Source of the DNA: Rugosimonospora africana
GTDB lineage: Bacteria > Actinomycetota > Actinomycetes > Mycobacteriales > Micromonosporaceae
DNA: 64,000 bases
Direction of reading: 5' to 3'
NCBI RefSeq assembly: GCF_016862975.1
Contig: NZ_BONZ01000015.1
Location: 124,001-188,000, forward strand
The notes beneath the pieces are model-generated. The model searched no databases and was not told the DNA's origin. It was given only the letters and a program-made list of their open reading frames with translations. The translations under genes and the position numbers were made by a program. Shown here piece by piece: positions 49,457 to 57,566 of the stretch; the stretch's first letter is position 1; each line of letters starts with the position of its first letter.

Positions 49457-50557
49457 ATGGCGCTGCACGTACGCGGAGTGGTCCTGCCCGACGATGAGGT
49501 ACGCGACCTGTGGCTGGTCGGGGACCGGGTCACCACCGACCCGGTCCCCGACGCCGTCACGGTCTCGACCGGCGGGTTCATCCTGCCCGGCCTCGTCGAC
49601 GCCCACTGCCACATCGGCATCGCCACCGGCAGCCGGCCGATCGCCAGCGCCGACGAGGCCCGGGCGCTGGCCGCCATCGACCGGGACGCCGGAGTGCTGG
49701 CGATCCGGGACGCCGGGTCGCCGTACCCGTACCCGGAGCTGGACGACGACCCCGGCGTACCGCGGCTGGCCCGGGCCGGCCGCCACGTCGCGGCACCGCA
49801 GCGGTACCTGCGGGGTGTCGGCGTGGAGGTCGACGCGGCGGGGGTGGGCGCGGCAGTCGCGGCGCAGGCCCGTGCCGGCAACGGCTGGGTGAAGCTGGTC
49901 GGCGACTGGATCGACCGGGGTGCCGGGGATCTGGCCCCGGCCTGGGACGAGGCGACCCTGCGGTCGGCGGTCGGGGCGGCACACGACGCCGGGGCCCGGA
50001 TCGCCGCGCACGTGTTCAGCGAGCAGGCGGTGGCCACGCTGGTACGCGCCGGGGTCGACTCGGTGGAGCACGGCACCGGGCTGTCCCTGGACCTCATCGA
50101 CCTGATGGCGGCTTCGGGCACCGCCCTCGTACCGACGATGATCAACGTGCGGACGTTCGACTCCATCGCGGCCCGGGCGGACGACAAGTTCCCCGGGTAC
50201 GCGCGGCACATGCGGGCGCTGGCCGCGGGCTTCCCGGCCGTGGTACGGGCGGCCGCCGAGGCCGGGGTGCCGATCTACGTCGGCTCGGACGCCGGTGGCG
50301 GCATCGACCACGGGTTGGCCGCCCAGGAGATGCTGCTGCTGCACGAGCAGGCCGGGATGACTCCGATCGATGTCCTGCGGGCCGGTTCCTGGGGCGCCCG
50401 GGAGTGGCTCGGCTTCCCGGGCCTGGTCGAGGGCGGCCTCGCAGACCTGGTGGTCTACGACAGCGACCCGCGGGAGGACCTGCGGGTACTGCTTCACCCG
50501 AAGCGGATCATTCTGCGCGGCCGGGTAGTGACGCCGGGGGCTGTGACCGCTGGCTAA
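49457..50557 (+). CDS. Metal-dependent amidohydrolase
   Basis: A 366-residue member of the amidohydrolase superfamily: DAHCHIG (HxH metal site), WVKLVGDW (possible carboxylated Lys), AHVFSEQA and VEHGTG (His ligands), SDAGGGIDHG (catalytic Asp). It resembles imidazolonepropionase-like/prolidase-type enzymes; the substrate is unknown. The position after ffh matches mycobacterial Rv2915c. The TAA stop forms the first half of the proS -10 box. Confidence 0.88.
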   Translation: MALHVRGVVLPDDEVRDLWLVGDRVTTDPVPDAVTVSTGGFILPGLVDAHCHIGIATGSRPIASADEARALAAIDRDAGVLAIRDAGSPYPYPELDDDPGVPRLARAGRHVAAPQRYLRGVGVEVDAAGVGAAVAAQARAGNGWVKLVGDWIDRGAGDLAPAWDEATLRSAVGAAHDAGARIAAHVFSEQAVATLVRAGVDSVEHGTGLSLDLIDLMAASGTALVPTMINVRTFDSIAARADDKFPGYARHMRALAAGFPAVVRAAAEAGVPIYVGSDAGGGIDHGLAAQEMLLLHEQAGMTPIDVLRAGSWGAREWLGFPGLVEGGLADLVVYDSDPREDLRVLLHPKRIILRGRVVTPGAVTAG

Positions 50558-50560
50558 GAT
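50555..50560 (+). promoter_or_regulatory. Leaderless-type -10 of proS nested in upstream stop codon
   Basis: TAAGAT: its TAA is the stop codon of the amidohydrolase gene. It is followed by 8 nt and the proS ATG at 50569, with no ribosome site. Confidence 0.55.
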
Positions 50561-50568
50561 GTGCGCTC

Positions 50569-51975
50569 ATGGCACGCGTACTCACTCCCCGGGCGGAGGA
50601 TTTCCCCCGGTGGTACCAGGATCTGATCGCCAAGGCTGAGCTGGCCGACAACGGACCGGTCCGGGGCACGATGGTGATCAGGCCGGCCGGGTACGCCATC
50701 TGGGAGCGCATGCAGTCCGAGATGGACACGCGGATCAAGACCGCGGGCGCCCAGAATGCCTACTTCCCGCTGTTCATCCCCGAGTCCTACCTGCGGCGCG
50801 AGGCGCAGCACGTGGAGGGCTTCGCGCCGGAGCTGGCGGTGGTCACCCACGGCGGCGGCAAGCAGCTGGCCGAGCCGGTCGTGGTCCGGCCGACCAGCGA
50901 GACGGTGATCGGCGAGTTCATGGCCAAGTGGGTGGACTCCTACCGGGACCTGCCGCTGCTGCTCAACCAGTGGGCCAACGTGGTGCGCTGGGAGCTGCGC
51001 CCGAGGGTTCTGCTGCGTACCACCGAGTTCCTCTGGCAGGAGGGGCACACCGCGCACGTCGACGAGGCGGACGCCCGCGAATACGCGCGGCGGATCCTGC
51101 ACGAGGTCTACGAGGACTTCATGGTCAGCGTGCTGGCCATGCCGGTACTGGTCGGCCGGAAGACCGCGCGCGAGCGGTTCGCGGGCGCCACCAGCACGTA
51201 CACCCTCGAAGGCATGATGGGCGACGGCAAGGCGCTGCAGATGGGCACCAGCCACGAGCTGGGCCAGAACTTCGCCCGGGCGTTCGACATCGCGTTCTCC
51301 GGTGCGTCCGGCAGCCGGGAGATGGCCTGGACCACGTCCTGGGGCAGCTCCACCCGGATGCTCGGCGGGTTGATCATGTGCCACGGCGACGACAACGGGC
51401 TGCGGGTGCCGCCCAACGTGGCGCCGGTGCAGGCGTACCTGATGGTGGTCAAGGAGGGCGACGGCGTCGCGACGACCGCCGCCAAGCTGCGCGACGAACT
51501 GCGGGCCGCCGGCGTCCGGGCCGCCCTCGACGACCGGGTGGACACCGCGTTCGGCCGCCGGGCCGTGGACGCGGAGCTGAAGGGCTATCCGGTACGCGTG
51601 GAGATCGGCCCCCGCGATCTCGCGGCCGGCAATGTGGTGCTGGTACGGCGGCTCGACGGCAGCAAGACGCCGACCCCGATCGGCGAGGTGGCCTCGGCCG
51701 TGGCCGCCGCCCTGGAGGCCGACCAGCAGTCGCTCTACGACGCCGCGCTGGCGAGTCGCCTGGAGCGCACCGTCGAGGTGTCCACCGTGGAGGAGGCCAT
51801 CGAGGCGGCCGCGACCGGCTGGGCCAAGATGCCCTGGGCGGCCGTCGGAGCGCACGGCGAGGCTCAGGCCAACGCCGAGGGTGTGACCGTTCGCTGCCTC
51901 ACGCGGGCCGACGGCAGCGTGCCCGACTCCGAGGAGGAGCCCGACCTGGTGGCGTACCTCGCCCGGGCATACTGA
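50569..51975 (+). CDS. proS: Prolyl-tRNA synthetase, archaeal/eukaryotic type
   Basis: Charges tRNA-Pro. It is a 468-residue class II synthetase of the short archaeal/eukaryal type without the bacterial editing insertion: motif 1 GTMVIRPAGYAIWERMQ, motif 2 LRTTEFLWQEGHTAH, motif 3 GSSTRMLGGLIMCHGDD, ProRS-specific RPTSETVIG, and a C-terminus ending in Tyr (AYLARAY). The C-terminal zinc-domain cysteines are mostly absent. A leaderless start is likely. Confidence 0.95.
   Translation: MARVLTPRAEDFPRWYQDLIAKAELADNGPVRGTMVIRPAGYAIWERMQSEMDTRIKTAGAQNAYFPLFIPESYLRREAQHVEGFAPELAVVTHGGGKQLAEPVVVRPTSETVIGEFMAKWVDSYRDLPLLLNQWANVVRWELRPRVLLRTTEFLWQEGHTAHVDEADAREYARRILHEVYEDFMVSVLAMPVLVGRKTARERFAGATSTYTLEGMMGDGKALQMGTSHELGQNFARAFDIAFSGASGSREMAWTTSWGSSTRMLGGLIMCHGDDNGLRVPPNVAPVQAYLMVVKEGDGVATTAAKLRDELRAAGVRAALDDRVDTAFGRRAVDAELKGYPVRVEIGPRDLAAGNVVLVRRLDGSKTPTPIGEVASAVAAALEADQQSLYDAALASRLERTVEVSTVEEAIEAAATGWAKMPWAAVGAHGEAQANAEGVTVRCLTRADGSVPDSEEEPDLVAYLARAY
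51968..51973 (+). promoter_or_regulatory. Leaderless-type -10 of the DUF402 gene
   Basis: CATACT (51968-51973) overlaps the last codons and first stop base of proS and ends 7 nt before the ATG at 51981. Confidence 0.4.
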
Positions 51976-51980
51976 GGCGC

Positions 51981-52640
51981 ATGTCGTTCGCGCCCGGCAA
52001 GGTCATTCTGCATCGCAACACCCGTCACGATCGGATCGGTTGGGTCCGCCCGGCACGGGTGGTCAGCGACGACGAACGCGGCCTGTTGCTGTGGGTGGCT
52101 CAGGGCAGCGTGGTCGCCCACGAGGTCGACCAGGACGGGCTGACCCTGCGGGACATGCCGTTCGCGGACTGGGTCCGGCAGAGCTACCAACTGGTTCAGC
52201 TGCCGTGGAGCGGCCCCGGGGTACTCAAGCTCGTACGGCCGGGTGCGGCCCACTCGGTGTGGTGGTTCCGCGACGAGGTCGGCCGGTTCTCCGGCTGGTA
52301 CGTGAACCTCGAAGAACCGGCGGTGCGCTGGCAGGAAGGCGACCTGGCCGGGGTGGACATCGTCGACCAGGATCTGGACGTCTGGGTGGATCCGGACCGC
52401 AGCTGGCGGTGGAAGGACGAGGGCGAGTTCACCGAGCGGCTGGGCTTCCCCGACCACTACTGGGTGTCGGACGCCGCGGCGGTACGGGCGGAGGGCGAAC
52501 GGGTCATCCGGGACATCGAGGCGGGACGGTTCCCGTTCGACGGCACCTGGTGCGATTTCGCCCCGGACCCGGCCTGGGCCACGCCGACCGAGATGCCGCC
52601 GGGCTGGGACAGGCCGCCGGCCCGACTGCTCCGCGCCTGA
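51981..52640 (+). CDS. DUF402 domain protein
   Basis: A 219-residue DUF402 protein (nucleoside di/triphosphate phosphatase-like fold): SVWWFRDEVGRFSGWYVNLE, DIVDQDLDVWVDPDRSWRWK, DEGEFTERLGF carry the acidic cluster that binds metal and nucleotide in this family. It lies 5 bp after proS. The last codons and stop are part of a 30-bp tandem repeat (52624-52713). Confidence 0.88.
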   Translation: MSFAPGKVILHRNTRHDRIGWVRPARVVSDDERGLLLWVAQGSVVAHEVDQDGLTLRDMPFADWVRQSYQLVQLPWSGPGVLKLVRPGAAHSVWWFRDEVGRFSGWYVNLEEPAVRWQEGDLAGVDIVDQDLDVWVDPDRSWRWKDEGEFTERLGFPDHYWVSDAAAVRAEGERVIRDIEAGRFPFDGTWCDFAPDPAWATPTEMPPGWDRPPARLLRA

Positions 52641-52713
52641 CTGCCCGGTGCATAACTGCTCCGCGCTTGACTAACTCCGCGCCCGCTGCTCGGCACCTGA
52701 CTACTTCGCGCCC
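52624..52713. repeat. 30-bp tandem repeat duplicating the DUF402 3' end
   Basis: Three degenerate 30-bp units at 52624, 52654 and 52684. Each holds a version of CTGCTCCGCGCCTGACT, the first being the true end (stop TGA at 52638-52640) of the DUF402 gene. The rest of the 251-bp gap before rpsP holds a CACAAT box (52755-52760) and the rpsP leader. Confidence 0.75.
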
Positions 52714-52891
52714 GATCTTGGCTACCTGATTTCGGTTGAGCCGCCACTATCTGGCACAATGGTCGGCTGGTATCCGGCACGCGTCCGTCGCCCTCTACCT
52801 CGGGCGCGTAGCCAGTCCACGAGCACCCAGTCAACATCAACCCCACGATGGCGGCTGGGCGGTCAGGATCACAAACAGGAGCGAGCAACCA

Positions 52892-53374
52892 GTGGCCGTA
52901 AAGATCCGGCTTCTACGGATGGGCAAGATCCGCAACCCGCAGTACCGCATCGTCGTCGCCGACTCCCGCACGAAGCGTGACGGTCGGGCGATTGAGTACA
53001 TCGGGGTCTACCACCCCAAGGAGGAGCCCTCGCTGATCGAGGTCAACTCCGAGCGTGCGCAGTACTGGCTGTCGGTCGGCGCGCAGCCGAGCGAGCCGGT
53101 CCTGCGCATCCTGGAGAAGACCGGCGACTGGCAGAAGTTCAAGGGCCTGCCCGCGCCGGAGCCGCTGAAGGTGCCGGCCGCTCAGGCCGACCGCAAGGCG
53201 CGCTACGAGGCGGAGTCGCAGGCCGCGGCCGGACTTGCCGCCCCGGCGGAGCCGGCCAAGGCCACCAAGAAGGCGGCCAAGAAGGCCGCCGCGGAGGCTC
53301 CCGCCGAGACCGCCGAGACCCCGGCCGCGCAGACCGAGGAGTCGGCCGGTGCCGACGCAGGTACGCAAGCCTGA
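52892..53374 (+). CDS. rpsP: 30S ribosomal protein S16 with extended tail
   Basis: The S16 core ([38 protein letters not shown]) occupies residues 1-100. A 60-residue Ala/Lys/Glu/Pro tail with AKKAAKKAA follows, longer than in most bacteria but known in actinobacteria. The GTG at 52892 follows AGGAGCGAG; the upstream frame is leader. It heads the rpsP-KH-rimM-trmD operon. The tail is repetitive, like those of HU and PPK. Confidence 0.95.
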   Translation: MAVKIRLLRMGKIRNPQYRIVVADSRTKRDGRAIEYIGVYHPKEEPSLIEVNSERAQYWLSVGAQPSEPVLRILEKTGDWQKFKGLPAPEPLKVPAAQADRKARYEAESQAAAGLAAPAEPAKATKKAAKKAAAEAPAETAETPAAQTEESAGADAGTQA

Positions 53375-53609
53375 CGGGGCGCTCCGGCCCGCGCTGGAGC
53401 ACCTGGTCAAGGGCATCGTGGACCATCCGGACGACGTGCGCGTCCGGATGGTCGACTCCCGTCGCGGTCAGCGGCTGGAGGTGCGCGTGCACCCCGAGGA
53501 CCTCGGTACGGTCATCGGGCGCGGCGGGCGCACCGCCAAGGCGCTTCGCCAGGTGATCACGTCGATCGGCGGTCGTGGGGTACGGGTCGACATCGTCGAC
53601 GCGTACTGA
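53349..53609 (+). CDS. KH-domain RNA-binding protein (KhpA-like)
   Basis: An 86-residue type II KH protein: [40 protein letters not shown] (GxxG loop) and [13 protein letters not shown]. It binds RNA and in firmicutes acts with KhpB in cell division. It overlaps the end of rpsP by 26 bp starting at the GTG 53349, an unusually deep overlap that couples it to S16 synthesis. Confidence 0.9.
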   Translation: MPTQVRKPDGALRPALEHLVKGIVDHPDDVRVRMVDSRRGQRLEVRVHPEDLGTVIGRGGRTAKALRQVITSIGGRGVRVDIVDAY

Positions 53610-53613
53610 GCCC

Positions 53614-54177
53614 ATGCGCCTCGTCGTCGGGCAGATCGTCCGGCCGCACGGCATCCGCGGCGAGGTCGTGGTCGAAGTGACCACGGACGCGCCCGAGGAC
53701 CGGTTCGCCGTCGGGTCGGTGCTGGACACCGACCCGACGGCACCGGCCCGGCCCGGCAATGGTGCGCCGGAACGCCCGTCGAACGGTGCCCGGACCGTCC
53801 CCCGCCTCGCGATCGAGGCGGTGCGTCCGCACCAGGACCGGCTGATCATCGCTTTCGAGGGGATCCTGGACCGTACCGCGGCCGAGGACCTGCGCGGAGT
53901 ACGGCTCTGGGTCGACTCTTCCGACGTCGCCGAGCCCGTCGACCCGGACGAGTTCAACGACTTCCAACTCATCGGGCTGGCCGCGGTCGACACCGCCGGC
54001 CAGCGGCTGGGCGAAGTGGTCCGGATCGAGCACGGGCCGGCCGCCGACCTGCTCGTGGTGCGGCTGGTCGACGGGCGCGACGTACTGGTTCCGTTCGTCC
54101 GGGCGATCGTGCCCACCGTGGACGTGAAGGCTGGCCAGGTGGTGTTGACCCCGCCGGAGGGGCTGTTCGAGATATGA
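53614..54177 (+). CDS. rimM: Ribosome maturation factor RimM
   Basis: A 30S assembly factor binding S19 (187 aa). It has an N-terminal RimM domain ([18 protein letters not shown]) and a C-terminal PRC-barrel ([34 protein letters not shown]). A Pro/Gly/Asn insertion at about residues 45-65 lengthens the first domain. The ATG at 53614 is 4 bp after the KH gene. Confidence 0.95.
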   Translation: MRLVVGQIVRPHGIRGEVVVEVTTDAPEDRFAVGSVLDTDPTAPARPGNGAPERPSNGARTVPRLAIEAVRPHQDRLIIAFEGILDRTAAEDLRGVRLWVDSSDVAEPVDPDEFNDFQLIGLAAVDTAGQRLGEVVRIEHGPAADLLVVRLVDGRDVLVPFVRAIVPTVDVKAGQVVLTPPEGLFEI

Positions 54178-54190
54178 GGACCGGCGCTCG

Positions 54191-54976
54191 ATGAGGGTCG
54201 ATGTCGTCACGATCTTCCCGGAGTACCTGGCGCCGCTGGACCTCTCCCTGATCGGTAGGGCCCGTGCCGCCGGCATTCTCGACGTCGCGGTACACGACCT
54301 GCGGACGTGGACCAGCGACGTGCACCGCACCGTCGACGACACGCCGTACGGCGGCGGTCCCGGCATGGTCATGCGCCCGGAGCCGTGGGGTGAGGCACTG
54401 GACGCCGTCGCCTCGCCGGACGGATCGCCGGGTTCGGAGCCCCCGCATCTCGTCGTGCCGTCCCCAGCCGGGGTGCCGTTCACCCAGCCGCTCGCGCACG
54501 CGCTGGCCGGCGAGTCCCGGCTGATCTTCGCGTGCGGCCGGTACGAGGGCATCGACCAGCGGGTGCTCGACTACGCGGCCGAGCGCATGCCGGTGACCGA
54601 GGTCTCGCTCGGCGACTACGTGCTCTTCGGTGGCGAGGTCGCCGTACTGGTGATCCTGGAGGCGGTCGTCCGGCTGCTGCCGGGGGTACTGGGCAACGCC
54701 GACTCGCTGGTCGAGGAGTCGCACGCCGACGGGCTGCTGGAGGCGCCGGTCTACACCAAGCCCGCGCAGTGGCGCGACCTGCCGGTACCGGAGGTTCTGC
54801 GGTCCGGCGACCACGGCAAGATCGCCCGCTGGCGCCGCGACCAGTCCCTGCTGCGGACCGCCGGGCGCCGTCCGGATCTGCTGCCGGCGCTGCCGCCACA
54901 AGCCCTCGACAAGCGCGACCGGGCCACCCTCGAGGGGGCCGGATTTCAGATCCGGTACCCGGATGTGGCAGAGTAG
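54191..54976 (+). CDS. trmD: tRNA (guanine-37-N1)-methyltransferase
   Basis: Methylates G37 of tRNAs to prevent frameshifting. It is a 261-residue SPOUT fold: [34 protein letters not shown], the knot motifs [18 protein letters not shown] and [20 protein letters not shown]. The ATG at 54191 follows GAGGA. It lies after rimM and before rplS as usual. Confidence 0.97.
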   Translation: MRVDVVTIFPEYLAPLDLSLIGRARAAGILDVAVHDLRTWTSDVHRTVDDTPYGGGPGMVMRPEPWGEALDAVASPDGSPGSEPPHLVVPSPAGVPFTQPLAHALAGESRLIFACGRYEGIDQRVLDYAAERMPVTEVSLGDYVLFGGEVAVLVILEAVVRLLPGVLGNADSLVEESHADGLLEAPVYTKPAQWRDLPVPEVLRSGDHGKIARWRRDQSLLRTAGRRPDLLPALPPQALDKRDRATLEGAGFQIRYPDVAE

Positions 54977-55023
54977 TGGGGTTGCCGCGAGTGCTCGTGG
55001 CCTCATGTCGTCAGAAACCACCC

Positions 55024-55045
55024 GCGCGCCGCTGGTCCGGCGCGC
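55024..55045 (+). promoter_or_regulatory. Hairpin in the rplS leader
   Basis: GCGCGCC and GGCGCGC form a perfect 7-bp stem with an 8-nt loop, 25 nt before the rplS ATG and just upstream of its ribosome site (AAGGAAG). It could be a regulatory mRNA structure or a weak terminator of the rpsP operon. Confidence 0.4.
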
Positions 55046-55069
55046 CTTGAGCCCAAGGAAGCAGCAGCG

Positions 55070-55426
55070 ATGAACACGCTGGACGCTCTGGACGCCCAGT
55101 CGCAGCGGACCGATCTCCCGGACTTCCGTGCCGGCGACACGCTCAAGGTGCACGCCCGGGTGGTCGAGGGCAACCGTTCCCGTATTCAGATCTTCCAGGG
55201 CGTGGTGATCCGCCGCCAGGGTGCAGGTCTGCGCGAGACGTTCACCATCCGGAAGGTCAGCTTCGGCGTCGGTGTCGAGCGCACCTACCCGGTGAACAGC
55301 CCGCAGCTCGACCGGATCGAGGTCGTCACCCGCGGTGCGGTCCGTCGGGCCAAGCTCTACTACCTCCGCGGTCTGCGCGGTAAGGCCGCGAAGATCAAGG
55401 AGCGTCGCGAGCGCCCGGTGAGCTGA
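55070..55426 (+). CDS. rplS: 50S ribosomal protein L19
   Basis: A 118-residue L19 at the 30S-50S interface: [55 protein letters not shown] and [17 protein letters not shown] are all conserved. The ATG follows AAGGAAG. It is followed by a clear terminator and the signal peptidase genes. Confidence 0.97.
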   Translation: MNTLDALDAQSQRTDLPDFRAGDTLKVHARVVEGNRSRIQIFQGVVIRRQGAGLRETFTIRKVSFGVGVERTYPVNSPQLDRIEVVTRGAVRRAKLYYLRGLRGKAAKIKERRERPVS

Positions 55427-55430
55427 CTTC

Positions 55431-55453
55431 CCGGCCGCTTCGTAAGCGGCCGG
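55431..55453 (+). terminator. Terminator after rplS
   Basis: A perfect 10-bp stem CCGGCCGCTT/AAGCGGCCGG with a CGT loop, starting 4 bp past the rplS stop. Confidence 0.75.
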
Positions 55454-55484
55454 AGACGAGCACCTAACTTTGAGGTCGGCCGGC

Positions 55485-55490
55485 TATATT
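55485..55490 (+). promoter_or_regulatory. -10 box of the first signal peptidase gene
   Basis: TATATT, the most AT-rich hexamer in this region, lies 60 bp upstream of the GTG at 55551. No clear -35 is visible at 17 bp. Confidence 0.45.
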
Positions 55491-55550
55491 GGCGCTACCG
55501 CTCGGAGCGCACCGCCCTGGGCGGTTGTCGCGCAAAGCGGGGAGTCGTGG

Positions 55551-56465
55551 GTGCAGGGTCGCACGGAGGTCAGTATCGACGACGAGGAATCGTCGTGGCG
55601 CCACCGGGTTCACCGCGCTCGTAAGAACATGCCGCTGTGGCAGGAAGTCCCACTGCTGCTGATCGTGGCGTTCTGCCTGGCCGTACTGATCCGGACGTTC
55701 CTGTTCCAGGCGTTCTTCATCCCTTCGGGCTCGATGGAGAACACCCTGCTGATCGGCGACCGGGTGCTGGTCAACAAGGTCGTCTATGACATGCGCCAGC
55801 CGCACCGGGGCGACATCGTCGTGTTCCGCGGCACCGACGCCTGGGCACCGGAGGCACCCCCGCCGGATGGCGGACTGTTCGCCAAGTTCGGCCGCACCAT
55901 GGGTGACCTGGTCGGCGTCAGCCAGCCCGGGGAGAAGGACTTCATCAAGCGGGTGATCGGCCTTCCCGGGGACACTGTGGAGTGCTGCGATGCCCAGGGC
56001 CGGGTGACCGTCAACGGCAAGCCGCTCGACGAGCCGTACGTGACCGACAACTCGCCGCTGGACATCGATCCGACACCAGGACGCTGCGGTCCCCGCAAGT
56101 TCGCCCCGGTGGTCATCCCTCCCGGGGAGATGTGGGTGATGGGCGACCATCGCCTGGTGTCCCAGGACTCGCGATGTCAGGGACCGGTACCGATCTCCAA
56201 CGTGATCGGCAAGGCGTTCGTCGTGGTCTGGCCGAAGAGCCAGTGGAGCACCCTGGGGACTCCGTCTACGTTCAGCAACGTTCCCAAACCGTCCTCCGCC
56301 AGCCCGTACCGCATGGTCACACCCGACCTGCGGTCGATCGGGCAGCCGGAGGGGAAGCCGGAGGCGCCGGATGCCGCGTTGGTTACCCCACTACTCGCGT
56401 CTTTACTCTTTCCTGCGCGTTCCCGACTCTTCCGACGTAGTAGACGACGTAGGCTTCGCCCGTGA
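55551..56465 (+). CDS. lepB: Type I signal peptidase, first copy
   Basis: Cleaves Sec/Tat signal peptides outside the membrane. It is 304 aa, with an N-terminal span (VPLLLIVAFCLAVLIRTFLF), the catalytic Ser in IPSGSMENTL, Lys in DFIKRVIGLPGD and box E VMGDHR, followed by SQDSR. After the catalytic fold come about 70 additional residues ending in a hydrophobic segment (AALVTPLLASLLFPA) and a poly-Arg tail, possibly a second anchor. The GTG at 55551 follows CGGGGAG. The stop overlaps the second copy (GTGA). Confidence 0.94.
   Translation: MQGRTEVSIDDEESSWRHRVHRARKNMPLWQEVPLLLIVAFCLAVLIRTFLFQAFFIPSGSMENTLLIGDRVLVNKVVYDMRQPHRGDIVVFRGTDAWAPEAPPPDGGLFAKFGRTMGDLVGVSQPGEKDFIKRVIGLPGDTVECCDAQGRVTVNGKPLDEPYVTDNSPLDIDPTPGRCGPRKFAPVVIPPGEMWVMGDHRLVSQDSRCQGPVPISNVIGKAFVVVWPKSQWSTLGTPSTFSNVPKPSSASPYRMVTPDLRSIGQPEGKPEAPDAALVTPLLASLLFPARSRLFRRSRRRRLRP
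56449..56454 (+). promoter_or_regulatory. Leaderless-type -10 of the second signal peptidase gene
   Basis: TAGGCT (56449-56454) inside the end of the first copy, then 7 nt, then the GTG at 56462. This could uncouple the second copy from the first. Confidence 0.5.
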
Positions 56466-57100
56466 TTGACGAGCAGCAGACTCAGCGGCGGAACACGTTC
56501 TGGCGCGAGCTACCGATCCTTCTCGGGGTAGCCATCGTGGTCGCCATCCTGGTGCGCGCCTTCGTGTTGCAGACCTTCTACATCCCGTCGGAGTCGATGG
56601 AGCACACGCTCAACATCAACGACCGGGTGCTCGTCAACAAGCTGGTCTACGACTTCCGCGATCCGCACCGCGGCGAGGTCATCGTGTTCAACTCGCCAGA
56701 GGAGTGGCGCAGCGATCCGAGCGAGACCGACTTCATCAAGCGGGTCATCGGGGTGGGCGGCGATCGCGTGGTCTGCTGCGACGCCCAGCACCGGATCACG
56801 GTCAACGGCAAGGCGCTCAACGAGACCTACCTGGACTCCGACGACGGCGCCGACCTGGCGGCCAGCCCGGACCCGTTCGACATCACGGTGCCTCAGGGGC
56901 GGCTGTGGGTGATGGGCGACAACCGGTTCCACTCCGGCGACTCGCGCGAGCAGTACCTGCGCTTCCACGACATCGACAAGGCAACGATCAGCACCGATGC
57001 CGTGATCGGGCGGGCGTTCGTCGTCTTCTGGCCGTTCGACCGGGCCTCCTGGCTGTCGGTACCGGGCACGGACAGCGGGGTGCCCAACCCGAGGCCCTAG
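56462..57100 (+). CDS. Type I signal peptidase, second copy
   Basis: A 212-residue compact signal peptidase: membrane span ILLGVAIVVAILVRAFVLQT, catalytic Ser in IPSESMEHTL, Lys in DFIKRVIGVGGD, and WVMGDNRFHSGDSRE. It lacks the C-terminal anchor of the first copy, so the two may differ in substrate or location (inference). It overlaps the first copy by 4 bp yet has its own -10. Its TAG stop begins the -10 of the next gene. Confidence 0.94.
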   Translation: MIDEQQTQRRNTFWRELPILLGVAIVVAILVRAFVLQTFYIPSESMEHTLNINDRVLVNKLVYDFRDPHRGEVIVFNSPEEWRSDPSETDFIKRVIGVGGDRVVCCDAQHRITVNGKALNETYLDSDDGADLAASPDPFDITVPQGRLWVMGDNRFHSGDSREQYLRFHDIDKATISTDAVIGRAFVVFWPFDRASWLSVPGTDSGVPNPRP

Positions 57101-57103
57101 GGT
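57098..57103 (+). promoter_or_regulatory. Leaderless-type -10 nested in the signal-peptidase stop codon
   Basis: TAGGGT: its TAG is the stop of the second signal peptidase. It is followed by 7 nt and the GTG at 57111, identical in hexamer and spacing to ddl. Confidence 0.6.
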
Positions 57104-57110
57104 TGGTGAC

Positions 57111-57566
57111 GTGACGGAGCCGATCGCCCGGCGTGCCGGACGGATATTGTTGCTGGACGCCCAGGAACGGTTGCTGCTCTTCCACGGCTTCGACCCGGCT
57201 CGGCCCACCCACGGCTACTGGTTCACGCCCGGCGGTGGGTTGGACGACGGGGAGACCATGCTGGAGGCAGCGGCCCGGGAACTGTACGAGGAGACCGGAC
57301 TGAAGCTCGATCCGGAGCAACTCGGGCCGGCGGTGTGGAGCGAGGTCACCGAGTTCCCGTTCGACGGCCTCCGGTACCGGCAGGAGCAGGAGTTCTTCGT
57401 AGTGCGCGTGAAGTCGTGGGAGGTCGACACGTCGGGCTTCGAGGAGCTTGAACGCGACTCGGTCGACGCGCACCGGTGGTGGTCGCTGGACGAGTTGATC
57501 GCTACGGACCAGCGGTACTACCCGGAGAACCTGCCCAGCCTGCTGCGCGGCGTCCTGGAGGCGTGA
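57111..57566 (+). CDS. Nudix hydrolase
   Basis: A 151-residue Nudix protein with a perfect box (GGGLDDGETMLEAAARELYE followed by ETG; GX5EX7REUXEEXGU). The flanking GYWFTPGGG and ERDSVDAHRWWSLDEL suggest an ADP-ribose/NDP-sugar-like clade, but the substrate is unknown. A leaderless start is likely. Its TGA overlaps the rnhB start (TGATG). Confidence 0.9.
   Translation: MTEPIARRAGRILLLDAQERLLLFHGFDPARPTHGYWFTPGGGLDDGETMLEAAARELYEETGLKLDPEQLGPAVWSEVTEFPFDGLRYRQEQEFFVVRVKSWEVDTSGFEELERDSVDAHRWWSLDELIATDQRYYPENLPSLLRGVLEA

Noticed and set aside
50520-50568. T-box or other tRNA-responsive leader for proS
   Set aside because: There is no room: the predicted transcript begins at the start codon and upstream is coding sequence of the amidohydrolase.
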